In this document: piece after piece, positions 44,401-56,115 of the stretch | How the letters are laid out: each line of letters starts with the position of its first letter | How positions within the stretch are numbered: position 1 is the first letter of the stretch | Assembly (NCBI RefSeq): GCF_027887165.1 | Contig: NC_077232.1 | Span: forward strand, 19,084,755-19,148,754 | Reading direction: 5' to 3' | Length of the DNA stretch: 64,000 nt | Source of the DNA: Monodelphis domestica | Taxonomy: Eukaryota; Chordata; Mammalia; Didelphimorphia; Didelphidae | Made by a program: the position numbers and the translations under genes | The notes under the pieces: model-generated | Told to the model about the DNA's origin: nothing | Seen by the model: only the letters and a program-made list of their open reading frames with translations | Databases searched by the model: none

Positions 44401-45179
44401 TAAAAAGTAGTCAGGATCTGAAATAAGGTCCTCTTTTTTGAAATGTTTGTACATCACCACTGTTACCTTGTCAGAATGTAGGAATGGTATTTGGGCTTTT
44501 TTTCAGGTGTAATGGTGAAGTAATTCCCAAAATCACAGATTTAGAATTAAATCTAATGTTTATTTTTTCCACTGTACTATGTGTCTGATTTCACAGAATT
44601 TAGAGCTAAAAGGCACTTCAGAAATCATCTTGTCCAAATGCCTTATTTCGTGGATTGGGAAGAAGTTGGGAGGTGAAATAGGTCTGCAGTGTTACCTTAC
44701 TTTGGTTCTATCACATTCCTCTGGAAAAGGAATTTTTAATTAAACTTAATCTGTCAAGAAAAAGAAAGCAACTTAATCTGGCATGGCATCAGACTATAAG
44801 ATAGTATCTACGCTTTATTTCATTTGGTTTTCCAATAATAAATGCTTAAAACATGTTGGTTGAAAAGAAGATGGCCAAGTGAACATCTATACCTGTGCCT
44901 ACTCCATCTCCATCTAACTAAAAATTCTGAGTGACTTACCCCATGGTCACACAGCTTGTTCAGTGTCAAAGCTGGGACTTGAACCCCAGTATCCTGGGAA
45001 TCCAGGACAGGCCTATTGCCGCTGCTGATATAAATTTGTTTTTACCATGTCCCACTATAAGATATCCTAGACCTTTGGTTCAGGAAATCTCTGATGGAGA
45101 ACAAGTTAAGACAGAAGAGTAATAATCCCTCCAAGAAGTCCCTAGATATTGATTGTGGTTCCACAGAATGAATATAAGA
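44401..45179. other. Intergenic, old repeat fragments
   Basis: 44570-44700 and 44890-45010 are decayed SINE-related pieces ('agaatttagagctaaaaggc'; 'atggtcacacagcttgttca', 'gggacttgaaccccagtatc'). No gene. Confidence 0.4.
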
Positions 45180-45714
45180 GAATTTTGAGTGCCCATTAAT
45201 CTTGTCTTAAATCCACTTAGAGAGAGCCATTGGGAAAACTCCTGTGTTTCAGCAAACCATCCCCCTGAGAGATTACTCAAACAAGACACTAAATAACCTG
45301 GCTAAAGTAGCCAGGACTACACTATGAACAAGCATGAGAACATGGGCTTACTGAGGGACCTAATTGGGAGGAACAGTATCCTGGAATACATCTAGGAAGA
45401 TTCTGTGATACCACTGGCCATCCAGTATACAACAATGGGGTCTACTCTCTAAGGCACTCAGGTCATAAGTATTTCCTCACCTTCAGTTAAATAAAATATA
45501 GTCAAAAAGCAGAGGCAGGGAACCCAAGTACCAGCCAAGGTCTCTTTTTTCCAGAAAATTGCTTTCTTTGAAGGCCATGGGTTCTCATTCCACTGAATCC
45601 CAAATAAAGAGGTAAAAGAGAAGAGGTATATTTTCTGAGAAGAATGAAGCCAGAGCATTGCATATACAGAGCTTTTATTTAGATGACTCAGGGAGCCAAA
45701 GGCACTGGATGGTG
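45180..45714 (+). promoter_or_regulatory. OR promoter / leader-exon block C
   Basis: Third copy of the block. The O/E-like site ATCCCCCTGAGAGATT is at 45259-45274; an ATTAAT core is upstream (45195-45200). The shared word AAGCAGAGGCAGGGAACCC is at 45508-45526, and the donor GGATGGTG|GTAAGG has GT at 45715-45716. The intron to the OR-3 acceptor (48231) would be 2.5 kb, the shortest of the three, with few repeats. An ATG at 45709 six bases before the donor would open an overlapping upstream frame after splicing. Confidence 0.55.
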
Positions 45715-45821
45715 GTAAGGAATGTCAATTTATATCCTTTTATTTTAATTTAGTTTTCTAGCTAGGGATCAAAAATTTTAAAGCTGGAAAAAACCTTAGA
45801 GATCTTCTAACCCTGGGGATT

Positions 45822-45900
45822 TTTCTTATATTATATTATATTATATATTATTATATATTATTATATTATTAAATATTATTATATTATATTATATTATACC
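45822..45900 (+). repeat. (ATATT)n-type AT repeat
   Basis: Irregular ttatatta/ttattat units. It interrupts an old repeat resumed at 45901-46070 ('ttatggaccactttgtcagc', 'tttttaaatgcatcaaataa') that looks like an ancient mammalian DNA-transposon-type repeat also seen at 55985-56115. Confidence 0.8.
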
Positions 45901-46070
45901 TTTTCTTATATTATGGACCACTTTGTCAGCCTGGAAAAACCAATGGATTTCTGACTTTTCAATATCATATTTTTAAATGCATCAAATAAACAAAAATCAC
46001 TTATATTAAAATCATGTCATTTAAATATTTTTAAAATTGATAGACTTCAGATTAAGAATCAGAAGTTAGT

Positions 46071-48205
46071 CCAACTCTCTTATTTTATGAAGAAAAAAAC
46101 TGAGTTCTATATAAGAAAAGTGACTTTTCAAAGCAGGAATGAGATTGAAATTAATGTTCAACTGCAAATCTGTCCTGTGTATTAGACTAAGTTTTTCTGG
46201 CTTTATCATCCTAGAAAGATTTATCAGATGTTCCATCTACTTCTTCTTGGTCCTTGTGCAGAAAGGATTTTATAGATGTCATATATTGTTAAGTTGATTT
46301 ACATGAATAAATCATTTTGCAGACTTCAAAGCTATATGAAAGTTATTGCTAATTGCTGTTATTACTTAAGAGGTGGTAGCTATTTTTCAAACTCATTCTA
46401 GATCATTCTCTCATTTTACAAAAGAGAATGCTAAGGTCCAGATCCATTGAGTTAATTGCTTAAAGGCCCAGACTTTGTTCGTGGCCAGGCTAGGTCTCAG
46501 CTCTTTCCATTCTTCTACAATGCAACCATTTTATGTGTACTAATCTTGCCTCTTCAAACACAGGAAAATAGATGTCATTTATGCCAAGTGACTGGTGAGA
46601 AAGAAAGAACCCTTAACTAGAAAGCAGGACTCCTTGATTCTCTGCCTAGCTCTGCTGCCAACTTGCTATATTGCTTGTCCTTTCTGGACCTCGTTGTTTT
46701 TTTCTTAATACATAAAATAAGGAAGTCGGATTCACGTCCAAACTACTCTTCACACAGTACTGTTTGGTGAGTAGTAAGCACTACACAACTGCTTGTTGGC
46801 TCCAGCTCTGGTGCATTCCCCAGTCTACATTTCAAAGGTCCCTTGCAGCACTAATACTCAGTCAGTGCCCTAGGGTTCCCTCCCAGCCCAGATGTTTTGT
46901 GATTCACAGAACCTGCATCCTCTCCTACACTGTATCTTATGCAGCATCATATTTTTGGAAAGCATGTAATGGGAATTCACTAAAGATTTGTTTGGGGGTT
47001 CAATGCACAGCTCTTTGGACAGTACAGACAGCTCCATTAAGAGCTCCAACCTCTATCTAATCCTCTGTAGACTTAGGACACCAGTAAATAGTAAGTCTAT
47101 CTGTCTTGAGCAAGCTGAATAATCCAGTTAAGTGCTTCTAGGTGGGGCAGGAACAAGGGAATGCTGCCACATCCCTCACCTAATCTCCCTGTGTCCTTGA
47201 GTGCATGGTACCTTGGATACGGTTTATTATTCCTTAATCTTAGGTGAATGTTTATCTGGAAATATAATGGTTAAGATGGACTTGTAAAGAAATTTCTCAA
47301 GAGCCCCTAGCTATTTGGAGACAGTAAGAGAGACTACTATAGCTAGTAGCAGCAATAACTGACTAGCTTGATTCAACCTAGTATTGCATTGATCCAGCAG
47401 CCAATAGATCTACTCCTACAAGAAGCTAGCCCAACTAAACAAGGAAGCGACTAGCCCATTGACCCTGTCACTTGCAAAAGTAATCTTCGTGAGGATATCA
47501 CAAAAAAAGAAAGAACTTCCCCCATCCAGAAAGTACCACTTCTTCACTCCTATCACTCATCTGAATGCTGCAGTACCTTTGTGCTTGAAGTTGGAGTTGA
47601 CTCTCCCTGGAGACTTGTGTGTGTATGTGTAAATGTGAGTGCATGAAAGAGGGCAGAGCCTTGGGTTGAGGGGGACTATTTTGTACTATCCACCTAAAAT
47701 TTGAATCTATGCACGCCAAAAACTCCATGTACATGGAAGGGAGGATGTACCTTTAAGGAATGTTTTTTGGTAATTTGTCTTTCCTAAACCTTCTCAGTAA
47801 ATATCTTTGTAAAAGCAAATCGATATCCACTGGCTAATTAATATTGGGAAGAGCCCTCAGGATGGCAGCTCACAATTTCATATAACTCAGGGTTACTGCT
47901 AGAATTCTAATTAACTGCCCTCTAGAGACTCAACTTACCTTTTCAAGTGCAGGGTTGGGAAAAATGAGCAAAGGGAGAGTTTTACACTTATGATATACAA
48001 TATTAGATTTCAGGAGAAAAGTAGAATCATTGAGATCATCAAATCTCCCTCTCTCTCAAAACTAATGGAATTGGAGACCAAAGAGGTAAAGTAACTCCAC
48101 CAAGAGAACCTTAATAAATGTGGAGAGTCCAAAATTCTATCAATCTATCCTTCCAGAAATGAAATTTAGAGTTCCTGATATTATCAAGGATATTCAGGAA
48201 CAAGA
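46071..48205. other. Putative OR-3 intron and flank, no gene recognised
   Basis: 46600-46770 is MIR-like ('cctagctctgctgccaactt'). 47095-47180 ('agtaagtctatctgtcttga') is similar to the sequence after block D (62262), supporting a shared intron. Frames at 46764-47060 and 47498-47734 resemble nothing known. Confidence 0.45.
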
Positions 48206-48206
48206 C

Positions 48207-48231
48207 TTGACTTTCTGTTTTTCTTTGGCAG
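48207..48231 (+). promoter_or_regulatory. OR-3 splice acceptor and branch point
   Basis: TTGAC branch point (A at 48210), long T-rich tract and CTTTGGCAG with AG at 48230-48231. Homologous in position to the OR-1 and OR-2 acceptors, but 23 nt before the present start codon. Confidence 0.65.
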
Positions 48232-48254
48232 GTAACAAGTCTTCTCCTGGTACT

Positions 48255-49199
48255 ATGCATTTCAACCATTCTGGCACCACTGAATTTATATTCCGAATGT
48301 TTACCTCTTCCCCCAAGATCCAGGCACTCCTCTTTTCTTTATTCCTTTTTCTCTATGTGATGATCCTCTGTGGGAACACTGCCATTATCTGGGCTGTGTG
48401 CACTCATACCTACCTTCATACCCCCATGTATTTCTTTCTGTCTAACCTGTCTTTTTTGGAGATCTGTTATACCACTACATTGGTACCACTCTTGCTCGCC
48501 AACATCATTGGGGCCAGAAAGCCCATCTCATTTGCTGGCTGTGCAACCCAGATGTTCTTTTTTGTCACCCTTGGAAGCACTGACTGTTTTCTATTGACTG
48601 TCATGGCATATGACCGCTATGTGGCCATCTGCCATCCTTTGCACTACAGCCTCATCATGACCCAACAGCTATGTACCAATATGGTAGCTGGTTCCCTGAG
48701 CCTGGCTCTCTTCCTTGCCTTGCCACTCACATCACTGGTCTTTACTCTGCCCTTCTGTGGACACTTCCAGGAGATCAACCATTTCTTCTGTGATGTACCA
48801 CCTATACTACATCTGGCCTGTGCTGACACTCGTGTGCCACAAGCTGTCCTCTATGTGGTGAGCATTCTTGTTTTAACTATCCCTTTCCTGCTCATCTGCA
48901 TCTCCTACATCTTTATCACTACCACCATCTTGCGCATCCCCTCAGCTGAAGGGCGCCAGAGGGCCTTCTCCACCTGCTCTTCCCATCTCACTGTGGTCCT
49001 GTTACAATATGGCTGTGGCAGCCTGGTCTACTTCCGGCCTCCTTCCAGCACCCCTGCAGATGAGGGTCGGCAGCTTGCCTTAGTCTACACCTTTGTCACT
49101 CCCCTCCTCAACCCTCTCATTTATACCTTAAGGAACAAAGATGTCAAAAATGCTCTGAAAAAGGCCGTGAGCAAAAAGGCAGCCACAGAGAATCTGTGA
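48255..49199 (+). CDS. OR10Q: Odorant receptor OR-3 (OR10Q1-like)
   Basis: A 314-residue class II odorant receptor, the closest of the three in overall feel to eutherian OR10Q1 (for example VTLGSTDCFLLTVMAYDRY). Motifs: NHS glycosylation site (4-6), GN in TM1 (40-41), TPMYFFLSNLS (56-66), Cys96, MAYDRYVAIC (117-126), loop cysteines 168, 179 and 189, SY (217-218), RAFSTCSSHL (236-245), NPLIY (286-290), a lysine-rich tail. ATG 48255 lies 23 nt after the acceptor. The codon matching the OR-1/OR-2 start reads AAG here, so the start has moved six codons downstream. The frame is also open upstream through the acceptor to an ATG at 48159, so an unspliced transcript could add 32 residues; I regard that as unlikely. 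AATAAA at 49319 may be its poly(A) signal. Confidence 0.93.
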   Translation: MHFNHSGTTEFIFRMFTSSPKIQALLFSLFLFLYVMILCGNTAIIWAVCTHTYLHTPMYFFLSNLSFLEICYTTTLVPLLLANIIGARKPISFAGCATQMFFFVTLGSTDCFLLTVMAYDRYVAICHPLHYSLIMTQQLCTNMVAGSLSLALFLALPLTSLVFTLPFCGHFQEINHFFCDVPPILHLACADTRVPQAVLYVVSILVLTIPFLLICISYIFITTTILRIPSAEGRQRAFSTCSSHLTVVLLQYGCGSLVYFRPPSSTPADEGRQLALVYTFVTPLLNPLIYTLRNKDVKNALKKAVSKKAATENL

Positions 49200-49318
49200 A
49201 AGTGTGGGATAGGAGTCTTAGGGTTGGGGAGAAATAGCATCTTTGCAAAGCACAATTCCATGAAATCATTTCTACAATTTACACTTCCTTATTTTCTTGA
49301 GTTTCCTAGTGTGCGTTC

Positions 49319-49324
49319 AATAAA
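49319..49324 (+). terminator. AATAAA poly(A) signal candidate for OR-3
   Basis: Canonical hexamer 120 nt after the stop, inside an L2-like tail ('cctagtgtgcgttcaataaa'). Plausible 3' end of the OR-3 transcript. Confidence 0.4.
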
Positions 49325-49549
49325 TGCTTGTCAACTGAATGAATGAATGATCAGATCCATATTGCCATTTGGGGCTTTTTTTGACACTTTACCTCCAGAT
49401 GAGCAAATATAGACTAAAAGACAATTTTTTGTGAACAGACAGCCCCTTTGAAAGCAGCATGCTGTGCTCCCTAAATGACCCTTATTGCAACACTTGTCTA
49501 CTTAGGGAATATAGCATGACAGGGTCATAAACTTAAAACCAGAGAGGGG

Positions 49550-49835
49550 CTTCGTTGTGGTTGTCATTGTTATTCAGTTGTTTCAGTCACTTCTGGTTCT
49601 TTGGACAGCATTTAGAAGGTTGTTTTGTGTTTGTTTTTATCAAGGACACTGGAGCAGTTTGCCTTTTCCTTCTCTAGCTCATTTTTCAAATGAGAAAACT
49701 GAGGCAAAGGAGTTGAGTGACTTGCCCAGGATTACAAAGCTAATAAGTATCTGAGGTCAGATTCGAACTCAAGAGGATGAATCTTCCTGATTTTAGGTTC
49801 CAAGCTCTATCTACCACATCACCTAGCTCACCAGA
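49550..49835 (-). repeat. tRNA-SINE, antisense, near full length
   Basis: Runs from 'gttattcagttgtttcagtc' through 'ggacactggagcagtttgcc', 'aaaactgaggcaaaggagtt', 'gacttgcccaggattacaaa', 'ctgaggtcagattcgaactc' to 'ctaccacatcacctagctca'. It is the most complete copy of this family here and useful for judging the split copies. Confidence 0.78.
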
Positions 49836-50384
49836 GGTTATCTATTCTGATCCTCTCATCTCACATGAGAGAAAGCTGAGGCCCAGAGATGGGAAATTAC
49901 CTCATTAAGGTCATAGAGGTAGGAAGTAATAAAGTTGGGTAGAGAATTCAGGTTCCCTGACTGCAAACTGATCAAACTTGGCATTTTGTCATGCCTTTCT
50001 CTTATACTGGGTCCAGAGAGAAGTTTGACACCTTGAAATCTGTCTCCTGAGGAGGGAGTTATAATAATCCATCTGTAAAAGGGAGCCAGCTTTATTATTG
50101 TCATTAATGTCATTATTAATGGCAAAAATATTAGCCATTAGGACACATAATATGTAACTGTGAACAATATCTTGCTAAAGTTCTAAGATAATACGTAATA
50201 CCTGGATTGTCTGTTGACATTAATGGAAGGAATTTCTCACACAGATGAAGTTAATAGTCTGGACTAAAAAAGAATAATATCCAAGATAACTAGAGTTTTC
50301 TTCCAATTAATTTTGACCATCATCAACAATGTAAGTAGGTGGAAAATAGAAAGGTATAAAATAAGAATACTGACTGGTGACCTA
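49836..50384. other. Intergenic, no gene recognised
   Basis: Starts with a decayed SINE-related stretch ('agagaaagctgaggcccaga'). The remainder is AT-rich without a supported frame. Confidence 0.45.
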
Positions 50385-51225
50385 TGTAAGGATGATATTA
50401 GAAAATAAGTATTGTTTTATTAGTTTAGAAATAAGCAGTAAAGTGACTGCTTGAGAAAAGAACTGGAGTTTGAAGCAGTGCTGAGAGAGTGTATTAATTT
50501 CAAACGTTGACAGTTATAACCATTTTTCTATGTCAATTACTCTCTCTGGCAGTTGGGAGTTGCTCTCTGGCAGTTGACAGAGACACACACTCATAGACTT
50601 TCTCTCATGGCAGGAGGAGGTAACATCTTAGCCTCTCTCTCTGTCTGAGGGAAAGATCTGAAGGAGTTCAGTGTTTTCCTTTCCCAACATGGGAAACACT
50701 ATTGTCTATCTATTGCAGTTATTATAGATTGATTCAATTCTGAGAAGACCAAAGAAAAACCTGGTCTTTGGTTTGGACTCTGAGTCTGTTAAGGCTCAGA
50801 GTCCTAACTTGATTCTTGTTGAGACTCAACCAGCTAGCCCTTGCTATTTTATAATTTGAAGGCAAAGTTAAGATTTATAAGGATAATAGCAGTAGGTTTT
50901 TTTTTTTTAGATAGTATAAATTTGGGTTAGTCGGATCAGGGAGGATTAGTGTGGCCTGTGAAACACAGGAGAAGCAATTACTTGCAGAACCAGGAAGTTT
51001 ATTTGGATGGGTTTAGAATCCCTTAGAATTAGAAATTCTTTATTTATCCTTATATATTTCAATAAACATTTTATTTTTATAATAAGACTCTCTTTAGCAT
51101 CCTTGTGCCTGGCCCTGAAGGGAAGTTCACATTTGAGTTTCACTTCATCACTGAGAATACTTTTGATCACATCTATCAAAAGTATCCAAACAGTTTTGCA
51201 TTTATATTGAACAGTTTTGATAAAT
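50385..51225 (+). mobile_element. LTR-like element, copy 2 of second family
   Basis: Near-identical in layout to 32494-33290, starting TGTAAGGATGATATTAGAAA. A CAATAAA-type hexamer is present at about 51060, and the last 150 bases ('ccctgaagggaagttcacat', 'ttcacttcatcactgaga') match. Both copies lie downstream of an OR gene, but at unequal distances (about 0.75 and 1.2 kb), so independent insertion or spread by the OR duplication are both possible. Confidence 0.55.
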
Positions 51226-51688
51226 ATTTTATTTTTATAACTTGCCATAATTTATTTTTATACCTGACAACTTGAAATTAACTTGTCCATCTGAAAAACA
51301 CAGAATTAACAAAGCAGTTAAAAGAGAACACATCTTTAATCAGCACAAGGGAGATGATGCTCAATGGCTACCACACAGATCCACCACTCTACACAGAGTC
51401 ACTGCTCTGGAACTGACTCTGCCCCTGGTAAGACTCCAATAATGGGAATTTCCACAGAAGTAAAGAATTTGGGATTATCTTTATATCTTAGGGAGTATAA
51501 CAAGGAGAAACAACTGAATGGTTACAAAAGGCTTGGGAAAGAAGATTTAACCAGAGCCTAGTATCAATTTTAAAATTGATATCTAATACTTCAAGTATTA
51601 TATTTATAAGATTTATTGATAATAAACTTGAAGCAAGGGAAGAAAAACTTCAGTAAAGAAAAACCACTTTCCCAGCAGTGTACATGGA
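51226..51688. other. Intergenic, no gene recognised
   Basis: AT-rich. No repeat family assigned. The 65-codon frame at 51364-51561 has no resemblance to known proteins. Confidence 0.4.
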
Positions 51689-51791
51689 GAGAGAGACAGA
51701 GACAGAGAGAGACAGAGAGAGACAGAGACAGAGAGAGACAGAGAGAGACAGAGAGACAGAGAGACAGAGACACAGAGACAGAGACAGAGAC

Positions 51792-51877
<86 letters not shown>
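51689..51877 (+). repeat. Compound (GAGACA)n(GA)n microsatellite
   Basis: The left half consists of GAGACA/GAGAGACA units, the right half of about 40 GA units. Arg-Glu and Ser-Leu frames are artefacts. Confidence 0.95.
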
Positions 51878-51879
<2 letters not shown>

Positions 51880-53753
51880 GTCAGAAATTTATATACAACA
51901 ATGCAAGTAAACAGAAAGGGGAAAGGAATTTTGGGATGAAGAAAGAATCCTGGGATATGGAGTCCAAAGGTACAAGATTTCCAATTACACACTAGAAAAA
52001 CTAAGGAATGACAAAGATATAATAAGAGAAACTAAGAAGGTAAAAGGGGTATTTAAGATTTTATGCTAGAGTGACCAAGGGAAACTGTGTGGTTTACAGT
52101 TCAGTCTGGGACAAGTATCACTAAGGGGGTTTCTTGAAGGCAAGTTTCCAAGGACAGGAGTCAGTTCAGTGTTTCAGAAAATAAGGTTGTAAAATTCAAT
52201 GGTAACCATCTGAAATACCAGTTTATTGAGAAACAGAAGGACATACAGAGGCATTCAACATCCCCTCCCATTCCATGTCCCAAGATAAAGATATGACATT
52301 GTGGAATGGACAGTGGATTTGGAATGAATGGTTCTGAGTTGAAATTTTGTCTCTTTTTTTAATTCCCAATGTTGATTATAACAGATCACTTCTGCCCTTT
52401 TGAGATGCCTTTTCCCCATATGTCAAATGATATGATAGGAATCAGTGATATCTAAGGTCCTCTGCAATCCTATAGCCTATAAGTTTAACTTTCCTACCTT
52501 TGTGCAGAACTTTTTTTCAGAACACATTCATTTTCTGCCTGTCTGGTCTTATTTTTCAAGGCAACAATAATAATATTTACGATATTCAAATGATCAAATA
52601 TTGCTCATTTTTATTAAAATACTCGATCATTTAAAACATTAATTATGACATTTCAAATCAAGCATATGTAAGGCACTTCATGAACCATACATATCTATAT
52701 AAATCCTAGCTATTTTTATCTAATAGACAGTTGCAAAATTTATAGAAATGGCTTCAGAACCCAAGGAAGCAATTTCACAGAGCAATGAGAAAGGCTGGTA
52801 ATGGATTCACAACACTACACTTAGGGATGGCAATGATATTTTGACTGACTAACCAATAGAGTATTTGAAATGGCAGACATCCAAGAATGGAATCAATGGG
52901 CTATATTTGGTGAGTGATTTTGTTCTGCTAACGACACTGTAAAGAGCATCATTTTGGATTGCCTCTGGACCCAGAAATGGTAAGAGGGACATTCAAATGC
53001 TATTAACCAACTAAAGTAAGATCTTGTTGTTTGTTTGTTTGTTTTGAGAGGTTTTTCCCTTCCCTATAAGCATGTGAAGAGAGAGACATGCTATCATCCC
53101 CTAGATGACAAGAGGCCTATGGGCCTCCCTATATGTTGTCATCATGTGACCCATAAATACAGGTCTCTGTTCTTTGCCTCTTTGCATTTATTCTTCCCTG
53201 TTTTAGCTGAATATGATTAGAGATTTCAGAAGTGTTGGGAACTTTCAAAGGTCAGAAGTATAAACCACCAGAAGTTTTGGTGCTCTAGTCCATCATACTG
53301 GCATTTTCCAGAAGTCAGATTGTCAGAAGTGAAATCCTGAGCTATATTCTTAACTCAGCCTAGAAGTAGCAGAGATGCACTCTTATGCTTTGGTTAAATA
53401 GAACTGGGCCTGTTACCACTGACAACTAACATTAGGGGGAAATAAACTAGAATGAGGGTTCAAACTGGGGAGTATTGGAGGAAGAGGGGTAGCCAGCCTT
53501 GCTCTGGTCTCAATGTGCTGGTGTGCATGGAGGTTGGAAGAGTAAGCTTAGCATCTCGCTTAATTAGTATTATGAGCACAATCATCATTATTGTGACATT
53601 GACATCAGGGACCAGATTGTTCATCACACCAAGTGCTCAAAGCCCCAAATTATGTAGAATGAAAAGCTCTAGCCAAAGGAATCAAAACCACATAGGAGCA
53701 GGAGTAAATAAATATACATTGTCCCTGTCATCTGATCAGTGAACCTAACATGC
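51878..53753. other. Intergenic, no gene recognised
   Basis: AT-rich. 52290-52480 is MIR-like ('cagtggatttggaatgaatg', 'ccccatatgtcaaatgatat'). A (GTTT)n run occurs near 53027-53044. No supported gene. Confidence 0.45.
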
Positions 53754-53975
53754 TTCTGCCTTGGAACTAGTACACAGTATTGATTCCAAGATGGAAGGAA
53801 GGGGTTTAAAAAAATAATGTGTATTCATTCCAAGGCAGAAGAGTGGTAAGGGCTAGGCAATGAGGTTCAACTGACTTGCCCAGGGTCACAGAGTTAAGAA
53901 TTATCTAACACCAAATTTGAACCCAAGACCTCTGGTCCAGGTTCTCAATACATTGTGCCACCCAGCTGCCTCCTC
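53754..53975. repeat. Two Mar1-like SINEs tail to tail
   Basis: 53754-53811 is the sense 3' end only ('ttctgccttggaactagtac', 'gattccaagatggaaggaag', A-run). 53817-53975 is an antisense copy ('attccaaggcagaagagtgg', 'cttgcccagggtcacagagt', 'catt gtgccacccagctgcc'). The A-rich ends abut. Confidence 0.72.
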
Positions 53976-53984
53976 TCCTCATAA

Positions 53985-54115
53985 GGGTTTTAAGATTTAT
54001 AAAATATTTTACCTACATTATCTCATTTGAAACTCACAATAAACCCATGAGATAAATGTACTATTTTTGTCCTCATTTTATAAGTAAGGAAACAGAATCC
54101 CAGAGAATTTAGATT
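53985..54115 (-). repeat. MIR-like fragment, antisense
   Basis: 'aaatattttacctacattat', 'ctcatttgaaactcacaata', 'gtcctcattttataagtaag'. A similar fragment is at 54850-54970 next to a (TA)n run. Confidence 0.5.
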
Positions 54116-54439
54116 TAGATTTAGATAATTCTTTAATGTTTGGAAAATACTTGAAATCTATGTAGCAAAATCTAGCTATCTTCTGGAGCTTGCTTGGAAT
54201 TGACCTTCCTAGTGCTAGTCCATCACTTCTGAGATTTGGGGTCGATTTCCTTCTGGCCTTGTGGTAACATGGTGCCACAAAGATTCGATGTTTATGTTGT
54301 AGTGTGCCCTGAGTCATCCCTTGGTTCTATTTTTTATTCAAAAACCATGATACCTCAATGATCTCTCAAGATAGGAATACCAGGATCTAGCTCTGAGACC
54401 CCAAACTCCAGAATTGTAAAAGAGTATTCAATCTCTTAT

Positions 54440-54530
54440 CCTGCAAATAAGTGTATATGTATACATATGTGTATACATATATTTGTAAATATGTGTCTGT
54501 ATGCATGTTATGTATATGTGTCACAATAGG
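54440..54530 (+). repeat. TATG/TATA-type simple repeat
   Basis: Interrupted 'gtgtatatgtatacatatgt' units. A separate (TA)n run lies at 54831-54851. Confidence 0.75.
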
Positions 54531-55477
54531 TATGATGTACATTTGTACAAATTTATATTGTCTATTTCATTGGCTGGGTAAGGATGAGTTAATGCCACAA
54601 ATTCTGGGATTTGTATTCCTACAGAGAAAGAATAACCTATTAAGAGAAACATAAATTTTGAATCAGGAGGGTCAGGAAAAAATTATATGACTCAGGTTTT
54701 GCTACAATGAACCAAGTCTTCTCAGCTTAAACACCACATGAACATAAGTAGGCCCCAGAGGTTCCATGTAGTCAGTCATAGCCTAGAAGGCAACTTTAAG
54801 CATGTTTCATGAGATGAACTCTCCTTCTTTATATATATATATATATATATACTATTGCATTTGATCCTCAAAACAACACTGTGAGGGAAAGGATTATATT
54901 ATTTCCATTTACAGATGGAGAAACTGAGGCCAAAAGGGGTTAAGTGACTTATCAACAGTATCTAAGACAGAATGAACTCATGTTTACTAACAAGTCCAAC
55001 ATTGCATTAATTTTATGATCTGATGGTCTCTAGGATAAGTGATTTTACATTCCTCTAACTTCCTTTGATTTAGTTACAAGGTTTGTTGGTAAAATACCAA
55101 AAACAATTATTGCCAAAAGATTACACTAAGGATATATCTCAGGGATATATGCCCACCTACATCACCCCCTCTGTGGCCTTGGTTCCAAGGTGTGTGATAA
55201 CCCACACAGAGATCCCAGTTCATTATTCTTTCATAGACCTTTTAGAATTAGAGTCCCTGGGTTTTTACAATGAATCAACAGAAAGCTGGAGGCTTTTTTT
55301 CAGGTGCCTGAAAACTGAGAGTGAACATATTCCAAGTACCTCTAAATGCTTCAGTCATGATCTGCCTTAGGAAAGTGATCTGACATTCATAGCCACATGT
55401 TGCTTTTTAAGACATTACATCCATTACCCCCTTTGAGCCTCAGTAAAACCCTGTAGTGTCCTGTGTGTAGGAGAGAA

Positions 55478-55519
55478 AGAGACAGACAGACAGACAGATA
55501 GATAGACAGATAGATAGAC

Positions 55520-55564
<45 letters not shown>
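55478..55564 (+). repeat. (GACA)/(GATA)n microsatellite
   Basis: Mixed GACA and GATA tetranucleotides, perfect GACA over the last 30 bases. Confidence 0.93.
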
Positions 55565-55689
55565 CATTTTAAAGGTGGGGAAGCTCAGGATCATAGAGAA
55601 ATAATATAGTCACACAGCAAGAAAGAGGCACAAAAAAGGCTCCCAAGTCATAGCACAAATGTATCTCTATTGGCAGAACTGGTTAGTAG

Positions 55690-55935
55690 GGATCCTTGGT
55701 TTTGAGGTGTTACACATATATGACATATCCCTAACTCTAGCTGCTTCTTTCTCCATGTCCCCAGTGATCTCCATACCCTTCAAAATTTCACCTCCCTTTT
55801 ATGTATTGCCTTCCTCCATTAGGGTGTATTCTCCTTAAAGACAGTAACCAAACCATTTTTCTTATTGCTCTTTGTATCCTTAGGACTTTGCACTATTATT
55901 CCCAGCACATAATAACTGTGCAATAAATACTTTAT
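55690..55935 (+). repeat. L2 3' tail
   Basis: 'attgccttcctccattaggg', 'tctccttaaagacagtaacc', 'cccagcacataataactgtg', 'caataaatac' follow the L2 3' end order. Confidence 0.62.
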
Positions 55936-55984
55936 CTGTCTGCCTATATATCTAATTATCTATCTATCCTCCTTTTCCTTCCAA

Positions 55985-56115
55985 GGCAGGAATTCTTCAC
56001 TTTTTGATCATAGAGCCCTTGATGATTGCTGAAGTTTACAGATCTCATCTCAGAATGCAGTTTTAAAATGCATAAATTAAAATATATGGAATTACAGGGG
56101 AAACCAGTTATAGAT
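55985..56115 (+). repeat. Ancient repeat, probable DNA-transposon relic
   Basis: 'gaattcttcactttttgatc', 'tcatctcagaatgcagtttt', 'aaaatgcataaattaaaata', 'ggaattacaggggaaaccag' match a widespread mammalian non-autonomous repeat also seen at 45901-46070. I think it is hAT-like but cannot confirm. Confidence 0.35.

Noticed and set aside
33026-51248. Matching minus-strand frames (33026-33259 and 50946-51248) that stay open in both LTR-like copies
   Set aside because: The copies are highly similar, so a shared chance open frame is expected. No start context or known domain; it runs antisense to the inferred LTR.
51591-51995. Frames of 105-133 codons across the GAGACA/GA tract
   Set aside because: Microsatellite artefacts.
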